The notes beneath the pieces were generated by a model. It was given only the letters and a program-made list of their open reading frames with translations, did no database searches and was not told where the DNA came from. Shown piece by piece: positions 58,641-64,000 of a stretch of DNA of 64,000 bases. Origin of the DNA: Allobranchiibius huperziae (GTDB lineage: Bacteria > Actinomycetota > Actinomycetes > Actinomycetales > Dermatophilaceae). The translations under genes and the position numbers were made by a program. Where the stretch lies: NCBI RefSeq assembly GCF_013410455.1, contig NZ_JACCFW010000001.1, positions 248,001 to 312,000 on the forward strand, given 5' to 3'. Every line of letters begins with the position of its first letter. The first letter of the stretch is position 1.

Positions 58641-60314
58641 ATGGCCTCCCCCAACAAAGCCGCCGAACCCACGACGAACACCGCCGACGGCGGTGATCCG
58701 CACCTCAAGCGGCACGTCGGCGTGGTCGGCCTCCTCTTCGCCAGCGTCGGATCCATCATCGGATCCGGGTGGCTCTTCGGTGCCCTCAACGCATCGCAGG
58801 AAGCCGGGCCGGCCGCGGTCATCTCGTGGGGCCTCGGCGGAGTGATGATCCTGCTGATCGGCCTCTGCTACGCCGAGCTCGGCACGATGTTCCCGCTGTC
58901 CGGCGGCGTCGTGCGCTTCCCGCACATCGGCTTCGGGTCGTTCGCCAGCTACATGACCGGGTGGATCACCTGGGTGGCGTGCATGGCCGTCGCGCCGATC
59001 GAGGTCGAGGGCGCACTCACCTACGCCACCAAGTACGCGGCGTTCACCGAGAAGCACACGGTCGACGGTGCCGTCGTCCACACCCTGACCGGCCTGGGAC
59101 TCGGTGTCGCCGTGATCGCGATGGCCGTCTTCGTGGTCATCAACTACTTCGGCGTGCGGTGGTTCGCCCGCGTCAACAACGTCCTGGTGTGGTGGAAGCT
59201 CGGCATCATCACCCTGGTGATCGTGGCCTTCCTGGTCACCAAGTTCACCCCCCACAACTTCACCTCCCACGGCTTCAGGCCCGAGGGGTGGCACGGGGTC
59301 TTCACCGCGATCTCGACCTCGGGAATCGTCTTCTCCTTTCTCGGTTTCCGGCAGGGCATCGAGCTCGCCGGCGAGACCGACAACCCCAAGCGCAACGTGC
59401 CGGTCGCGGTCATCGGCTCGGTCCTGCTGACCACCGTGATCTACGTCCTGCTGCAGGTGGCCTTCGTGGGTTCGCTCTCCCCGTCGGATCTCGCGCACGG
59501 CTGGGCCAAGGTGTCCTTCACCGACGACTTCGGCCCGCTCGCGGCCATCGCCAGCGTGCTGGGTCTCGGCTGGCTGGCCACCCTGCTCTACATCGACGCG
59601 GTGGTCTCGCCGGCGGACACCGGCCTGATCTACACCACGGTGACCTCGCGCATCTCCTTCGCGATGGCGCGCAACCGCAACGCGCCGCAGGCGCTGGCGA
59701 AGACGACGTCGAACGGCGTACCGCTCATCAGCATGGTCCTGGCGTTCGTGGTCGGGCTGATCCTCTTCCTGCCCTTCCCGAGCTGGCAGCAGCTGGTCGG
59801 CTTCATCACCTCCGCGACCGTGCTGTCGTTCGGCTCGGGACCGCTGGTGCTGCTGGCCTTCCGCAAGCAGCTGCCGGACCACCCGCGCTCGTTCCGGCTG
59901 CCGGGAGCGCACGTGCTGGCCTTCCTCGCGTTCTGGTCGGCCAACCTGATCGTCTACTGGACCGGCTGGAAGACCAACGAGAAGCTCTTCATGGCAGTAC
60001 TACTCGGTGTCGTGCTGCTCGGCGTGATGTACGCCGTCAACGCCGTGCGGGGCCAGCAGCCGGAGTGGGACTGGGTGTCCGGTCTCTGGTACGTGCCGTG
60101 GCTCGGTGGCCTGGCGCTGATGTCCTACCTCGGCAACTACGACGGTGGGCGCAACGTGATCCAGTTCGGCAGCGCGTTCATCGTCACGTTCATCTTCTCC
60201 GCCGCGATCATGGCGCTGGCGTACTCCACCCGCCTGTCCCGCGTCTCGGTCGACCGCTACATCGCCGACTCCCAGCGTGAGGCGCAGATCGAGGAGGAGA
60301 CCCTGGCCGGCTGA
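58641..60314 (+). CDS. APC-family amino acid permease (aspartate:proton symporter-like)
   Basis: Polytopic transporter of 557 residues with about 12 helices. HVGVVGLLFASVGSIIGSGW is the unwound helix-1 substrate-site signature of the APC superfamily. YAELGTMFPLSGGVVRFPH, MTGWITWVACMAVAPIEVEG and GFRQGIELAGETDNPKRNVP match the group that includes Bacillus YveA. An acidic amino acid or a related metabolite is the likely substrate, but this is family inference. GGAAGG precedes the ATG at 58641. It ends 40 bp before a 20-bp-stem hairpin shared with the convergent sugar porter. Confidence 0.92.
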   Translation: MASPNKAAEPTTNTADGGDPHLKRHVGVVGLLFASVGSIIGSGWLFGALNASQEAGPAAVISWGLGGVMILLIGLCYAELGTMFPLSGGVVRFPHIGFGSFASYMTGWITWVACMAVAPIEVEGALTYATKYAAFTEKHTVDGAVVHTLTGLGLGVAVIAMAVFVVINYFGVRWFARVNNVLVWWKLGIITLVIVAFLVTKFTPHNFTSHGFRPEGWHGVFTAISTSGIVFSFLGFRQGIELAGETDNPKRNVPVAVIGSVLLTTVIYVLLQVAFVGSLSPSDLAHGWAKVSFTDDFGPLAAIASVLGLGWLATLLYIDAVVSPADTGLIYTTVTSRISFAMARNRNAPQALAKTTSNGVPLISMVLAFVVGLILFLPFPSWQQLVGFITSATVLSFGSGPLVLLAFRKQLPDHPRSFRLPGAHVLAFLAFWSANLIVYWTGWKTNEKLFMAVLLGVVLLGVMYAVNAVRGQQPEWDWVSGLWYVPWLGGLALMSYLGNYDGGRNVIQFGSAFIVTFIFSAAIMALAYSTRLSRVSVDRYIADSQREAQIEEETLAG

Positions 60315-60354
60315 CGGCCGACGGTCACGCCCCGGGTCTCCCGGCGCGCGTACT

Positions 60355-60402
60355 GACGCAGAACGCCCACCCCGCCGTACGACGGGGTGGGCGTTCTGCG
60401 TC
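60355..60402. terminator. Bidirectional hairpin between amino acid permease and sugar porter
   Basis: A perfect 20-bp stem (60355-60374 with 60383-60402; left arm GACGCAGAACGCCCACCCCG) and an 8-nt loop. Convergent genes lie on both sides. No U-tract. The 71 bp between it and the sugar porter stop hold no recognised feature. Confidence 0.75.
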
Positions 60403-60473
60403 CGTGGCCAGTGCTGCAGCCCTGGCCGCAGACGTAAAAGGCCCTCGCGGCGCCGCGCTCGACGGACCGGTGA

Positions 60474-61937
60474 TCAGCGGCCGGTGGGCTCCGGTGTGGG
60501 GGTGGGCGTGGTCGTGCTCTCCCGGAACGTGCCGCCGGTCATGTCCTCCAGTTCGGTGCCGTTGGTCTCCGGGATCATCGCGCGCACGAAGAAGTAGGAG
60601 ATCAACGCGAAGACGGCGAACCCGCCGTACACGAAACCCAGGCCGACCCGGTCCGACAACCACGGGAACGACACCGTGACGATGAAGTTGAAGATCCAGT
60701 TGGCCGCGGTGCAGATCGCGATGGCGTAGGAACGCTGTCGGTTGGGGAACATCTCCGACAGCAGCGTCCACATCACCGGGCCCCAGGTCGCGGCGAAGAA
60801 GATGACGAAGAGGTTGGCGCCGACGAGCGCCACGATGCCCCAGGTGTGCGGCAGCGTGATGTTCTTGCCCGACCCGGAGGCGTTGAAGAATGCCGCGGAC
60901 GCCAGGGCGAGGCCCACGAGCATCCCGGCGGAGCCCACGAGCAGCAGCAGCCGGCGACCGAAGCGGTCCACGAAGAGCAGCGCCACGAACGTGAAGGCGA
61001 CGTTGATGACGGCGGTGATGACCGAGGTCTTGAACGAGTCGCTGTCGGAGAAGCCGACCGACCGCCACAGGGTGGTGGAGTAGTAGAAGATCGCGTTGAT
61101 CCCGACGAGCTGCTGCAGCGCGGCCAGCACGATCCCGACCCAGACCAGCGGTTTGAGTCCGAAGCGGTCGCCGGCGATGTCGGCGAAGCTGGTGCGGTCC
61201 TCGCTCTGCAGGGACTCCCTGATGGCCTCGATCTTGTGGTCCGGAGCTTCGTCGCCCATGGTCTGCAGCACCGAGCGGGCGCCGTCGGTCTCGCCCACGC
61301 GCACCAGGTAGCGGGGCGACTCCGGCAGCAGGAAGGACAGGACGCCGTAGACCAGCGCGGGCACCGCGCCGACCAGGAACATCCAGCGCCAGGCGGTGAT
61401 CCCCAGCCAGGTCGCCTTCGACGCTCCGCCCGCGGAGTTCTGCACCAGATCGTCGGACAACAGGGCCGCGAAGATGCCGATGGTGATGCCGAGCTGGTTG
61501 ATCGAGGTGAGCCCGCCGCGCATCCGGGCGGGCGCGATCTCGGAGATGTACGCCGGGGAGATCACCGACGCGAGACCGATCCCGAGACCGCCGACGACCC
61601 GCCAGAACATCAGCTCCCCGATGTTGCCCACGAAGGCCGAGCCGATGGAGCTGGCGAGGAAGAGCACGGCGCCGAGCAGCATGACCTTCTTGCGGCCGAG
61701 GCGGTCGGCCAGCTGACCGGCGTACCAGGCACCGGCGGCGCAGCCGAGCAGTGCGATGGCGACCGCGAAGCCCTTGACGAAGGCGCTCAGGCCGAAGCCG
61801 CTGTTGATGGCGTCGACCGCTCCGTTGATCACCGAGGAGTCGAACCCGAAGAGGAAGGCGCCGACGGCGGCGGCGAGGCTGGCGGCGATCACCTTCCCGT
61901 GACCCGTGCGAGGTGCTCCGGCGACGGCCTGGCTCAT
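60474..61937 (-). CDS. Sugar porter family MFS transporter
   Basis: Proton-linked monosaccharide transporter of 487 residues with 12 helices. Sugar-porter signatures are FLFGFDSSVINGA in helix 1, QLADRLGRKKVMLLG (loop 2-3), RVVGGLGIGLASVISPAYI, LPESPRYLV before the central loop, ALQQLVGINAIFYYST in helix 7, DRFGRRLLLLVG and PETNGTELEDM at the end. It resembles GlcP/XylE types; glucose or another hexose/pentose is likely. Upstream (61938-62014) a GGTTGAGCTGCAACC near-palindrome at 62000-62014 could be an operator. Confidence 0.94.
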   Translation of the reverse strand: MSQAVAGAPRTGHGKVIAASLAAAVGAFLFGFDSSVINGAVDAINSGFGLSAFVKGFAVAIALLGCAAGAWYAGQLADRLGRKKVMLLGAVLFLASSIGSAFVGNIGELMFWRVVGGLGIGLASVISPAYISEIAPARMRGGLTSINQLGITIGIFAALLSDDLVQNSAGGASKATWLGITAWRWMFLVGAVPALVYGVLSFLLPESPRYLVRVGETDGARSVLQTMGDEAPDHKIEAIRESLQSEDRTSFADIAGDRFGLKPLVWVGIVLAALQQLVGINAIFYYSTTLWRSVGFSDSDSFKTSVITAVINVAFTFVALLFVDRFGRRLLLLVGSAGMLVGLALASAAFFNASGSGKNITLPHTWGIVALVGANLFVIFFAATWGPVMWTLLSEMFPNRQRSYAIAICTAANWIFNFIVTVSFPWLSDRVGLGFVYGGFAVFALISYFFVRAMIPETNGTELEDMTGGTFRESTTTPTPTPEPTGR

Positions 61938-62059
61938 GTGTGGAGTCCCCTCTGTTGGTCACGTACTTCTACGCACCGTATCGCCCTGCAAGGCAAAAGG
62001 GTTGAGCTGCAACCGGGGCGCCTGTCCGAGCGGCCGCGGGACGGCGACACGAGCGTGCA

Positions 62060-63616
62060 TCAGTCGTAGTGGCGCACGTCGCGCCAGATGGCGGACCAGG
62101 GCCGGGGCACACGGCACAAGAGGACGGGTATCCCCTGTTCCTGGTTGTCCAGGTGGTCACCGTTGTCGATCCGGGCGAGGGTCGCGCAGTCGGTGAAGTA
62201 CGGCGCGGCCTCACTCCCTTCGTACCCGAGCAGGAGCACCGAGGTGTCGTGATCCGGTGGCGGGGGCCACTCGCTGTACGCGTTCTGGCCGCTGTAGGCC
62301 TGGGGCAGCCCATGGGCGGCCCCGAACAGGTTGATGTCGGATGCCTCGCCGTAGTTGCCGGTGAAGACCGCGGTGTCGCTCCGACGTGCCGGGGGGATGG
62401 ATCGCCACGCGGCCGCCACCGTGGTGGTGAACCTCGGCCACCCCACCTCCTCGCCGATATCGGGGTTGAGCGCCATCGCCAAGCTGCCCTGGAGCGAGCG
62501 CTGCGGCACGACCGGGAGCGCAACGCCCGCCGAGATCAGGGCGGACACCGCGACGGCGACGATCAGCAGCGCGGGCCGCAGCATTGATCGGCCACCCCGA
62601 AGCCACTCGACGGTGGATGTCGCACCGAGGCCGAGGAGCGCGGGATAGATCCCGGCCAGGTAGTAGGCCTTTCCGTCGCCGAGCAGGTAGACGACGGCGA
62701 GCACGGCGTACGTGAGCGGGACGAAGCGAGCCGTGCGCAGACCCGGCCGCCGCCAGGGTGCGATTAGCCCGGCGATCCATACAGGGACCAGCACCGGGCT
62801 GACCATGACCAGCTGGAAGGGCAGGAAACCGACGCGCCCACCCTCGGCGGACCCGGCGACGTTGCCCGCCACGGTCAGCTGCGGCCAGCCGTGCACGGCC
62901 TGCCAGACGACGTAGGGGCCGGCGATGACGACGGCCGTGACGACACCTGCGGCGAACCCGCGGGTCCGCAGCATCGTCCGCGGGCCGACGGCGGCGAGGA
63001 CGATGACGGCGACGACCGCCACCAGTGCGACCTGCGGCTTGAACTGGCAGCCCACGCCGGCGGTCACCCCTGCGAGCACGAGATCCCGGTTGCGGGCCCG
63101 GGCGGCGCCCGTGCTGTCGTGCCGCACGGCCCGTAGGAGGAGCCACAGCAGGACGGTCGTGGAGAGAAGGTCGAAGGTGGTGGTGGAGACGATGTGGCCG
63201 ACCGCGAGCGCGAAACCCGACACGGCGGTGCAGGCGGCTGCGACGAGTTCGCCCCGCCGGTCCGCGCCCACCTCACGGGCGACGAGCGATGCCACCAGCG
63301 TGGTCGCCGCGCACGCGACCGCCGACGGCAGCCGCAGGACGACGAGCGAGCCCGGGTCCAGATGGTGCATCAGCCACGCCAGCAGCGGCACGAGTGGCGG
63401 CTGATCCGGGTAGCCCCACGCCGGGTGCCCACCGGACACGATGAAGTACATCTCGTCGCGGTGGTAGCCGTACCCCCCGCTGAACGCCGCCAGGACGGCG
63501 AACTGGACGGCGGCGACCGCTGCGGCCGGCCCGAAGGACCGTGAACCGTCGAGGCCACCCGCAGGCCAGCTGCTGCGGTGTCCTCGGCGAGCCGGTCTGC
63601 CCTGAGCCAGAGACAC
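62060..63616 (-). CDS. GT39-like membrane glycosyltransferase (ArnT/PMT fold)
   Basis: Membrane protein of about 518 residues of the GT-C superfamily. The first external loop has the family signature GYGYHRDEMYFI, carrying the acidic motif (DE) thought to be catalytic, then GHPAWGYPDQPPLVPLLAWL. About ten helices follow (for example LLSTTVLLWLLLRAV). A hydrophilic C-terminal domain of about 150 residues (NPDIGEEVGWPRF onward) is extracytoplasmic. It probably moves a sugar from a polyprenyl phosphate to a protein, lipid or wall polymer. The start is uncertain: GTG at 63616 is preferred, while GTG at 63727 would add 37 residues next to a terminator. Confidence 0.82.
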   Translation of the reverse strand: MSLAQGRPARRGHRSSWPAGGLDGSRSFGPAAAVAAVQFAVLAAFSGGYGYHRDEMYFIVSGGHPAWGYPDQPPLVPLLAWLMHHLDPGSLVVLRLPSAVACAATTLVASLVAREVGADRRGELVAAACTAVSGFALAVGHIVSTTTFDLLSTTVLLWLLLRAVRHDSTGAARARNRDLVLAGVTAGVGCQFKPQVALVAVVAVIVLAAVGPRTMLRTRGFAAGVVTAVVIAGPYVVWQAVHGWPQLTVAGNVAGSAEGGRVGFLPFQLVMVSPVLVPVWIAGLIAPWRRPGLRTARFVPLTYAVLAVVYLLGDGKAYYLAGIYPALLGLGATSTVEWLRGGRSMLRPALLIVAVAVSALISAGVALPVVPQRSLQGSLAMALNPDIGEEVGWPRFTTTVAAAWRSIPPARRSDTAVFTGNYGEASDINLFGAAHGLPQAYSGQNAYSEWPPPPDHDTSVLLLGYEGSEAAPYFTDCATLARIDNGDHLDNQEQGIPVLLCRVPRPWSAIWRDVRHYD

Positions 63617-63729
63617 GGTCCAGTGTGCGTCCGACCGGTCCCCGGAGACGTCCGAACGGGCGATCTCGGGGAGCCTCGGCCATGTCCAGTGCGCTCCGGG
63701 GGTGGTGCCGCCGGGCGGAAGGGGCACCG

Positions 63730-63773
63730 GGTACGACGAAGCCCCGGGCGGCTGCCCGGGGCTTCGTCGTACC
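63730..63773. terminator. Terminator of tRNA-Ser
   Basis: A 20-bp perfect stem (63730-63749 with 63754-63773) and a GGCT tetraloop, 6 bp after the tRNA 3' end. The left arm contains TACGACGAAGCCCCGGGC. It lies just upstream of the glycosyltransferase gene, which therefore must start from a promoter within about 110 bp. Confidence 0.85.
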
Positions 63774-63779
63774 TACTGG

Positions 63780-63866
63780 CGGTGGCGGTGGGATTTGAAC
63801 CCACGGTGGAGTTACCCCCACACACGCTTTCGAGGCGTGCTCCTTAGGCCGCTCGGACACGCCACC
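63780..63866 (-). tRNA. tRNA-Ser (anticodon CGA)
   Basis: An 87-nt class-II tRNA on the minus strand. Acceptor GGTGGCG with CGCCACC, discriminator G. Anticodon arm CACGCCTCGAAAGCGTG with anticodon CGA, a long variable arm TGTGGGGGTAACTCCACC, and T arm GTGGGTTCAAATCCCAC. CCA is not encoded. Confidence 0.97.
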
Positions 63867-63925
63867 GCCGACGAGGGTACCCGAGGGCTGCGGTCGGGAC
63901 GAAATCCGTTACCTCATGCGGTCCG

Positions 63926-64000
63926 TCAGCAGGATGTCGACGGTGAAGCGGTCGGTACGTCGGCCTTGAACTCCTTGCCGAGCACCAGGTCGACGGAGGA
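63926..64000 (-). CDS. C-terminal fragment, probable LytR_C-domain protein
   Basis: The last 24 codons of a gene that enters from the right edge: SSVDLVLGKEFKADVP, then a short Ser/Thr/Pro tail and a stop at 63928-63926. The V-D-L-V-L-G-x-x-F ending is typical of the LytR C-terminal domain found on LCP-family wall-polymer transferases and small cell-wall proteins. Only this short piece is visible, so the call is tentative. Confidence 0.5.
   Translation of the reverse strand, partial: SSVDLVLGKEFKADVPTASPSTSC

Overview
The window is high-GC actinobacterial chromosome, probably from the Micrococcales. A Dermacoccaceae- or Intrasporangiaceae-like organism is a guess from gene content. Supporting signs are the pervasive G/C third positions, frequent GTG starts, many TANNNT boxes 6-9 nt before a start codon (leaderless mRNAs), a GTP-type PEP carboxykinase and an aerobic B12 pathway. 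No phage, IS element, CRISPR array or rRNA was seen. The window is almost fully coding, with two tRNAs (Arg-ACG, Ser-CGA).

Layout. 1-6.3 kb: a sugar ABC transporter (ATPase tail, permease, lipoprotein) runs into a DhaK-DhaL kinase, an RpiB-like isomerase, a triose-phosphate-isomerase-like enzyme and a DeoR regulator. This is the gene set of tetritol/erythrulose catabolism. 6.4-11.3 kb: a two-component system coupled to a GtrA protein, a glyoxalase-fold protein, a lipase-like hydrolase and a DUF2256/DUF3253 protein. 11.3-15.7 kb: glycerol use (glpD divergent from glpF-glpK), with two CRP-like palindromes between them.

15.7-40.2 kb: one contiguous aerobic adenosylcobalamin cluster. It holds cobK, cobD, cobU, cobS, cobA, a cobB-cobC fusion, cobO, a chlI-chlD fusion, cobL, cobM, a cobI-cobJ fusion, cobH, cobG, cobN, a bluB-cobT fusion, kynU, cobF, cobQ and a histidine phosphatase that may be the alpha-ribazole phosphatase. 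Two cobalamin riboswitches drive the two largest operons, in opposite directions. Genes within operons overlap by 1-4 bp. A kynureninase sits as the last gene of the riboswitch-controlled cobN operon, which is unexpected.

40.2-54 kb: a siderophore-reductase-like gene with a YdeI protein, PEP carboxykinase, CorA, two tandem DUF3105 proteins, a GH65 phosphorylase with beta-phosphoglucomutase, a Clp-N-domain protein with its small HTH partner, a quinone oxidoreductase and an MFS transporter. 54-64 kb: a non-coding repeat cluster, tRNA-Arg, an SMP-30 protein, def, a PH-domain protein, a 57-residue membrane protein, upp, tadA, an amino acid permease, a sugar porter, a GT39-like membrane glycosyltransferase, tRNA-Ser and the tail of a probable LytR_C protein.

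Regulation seen in the DNA. Three perfect TGTGA-N6-TCACA palindromes lie upstream of glpF, pckG and the 52-54 kb MFS transporter, suggesting one CRP/GlxR-type carbon regulon. Many convergent gene pairs are closed by long, nearly perfect hairpins without a U-tract.
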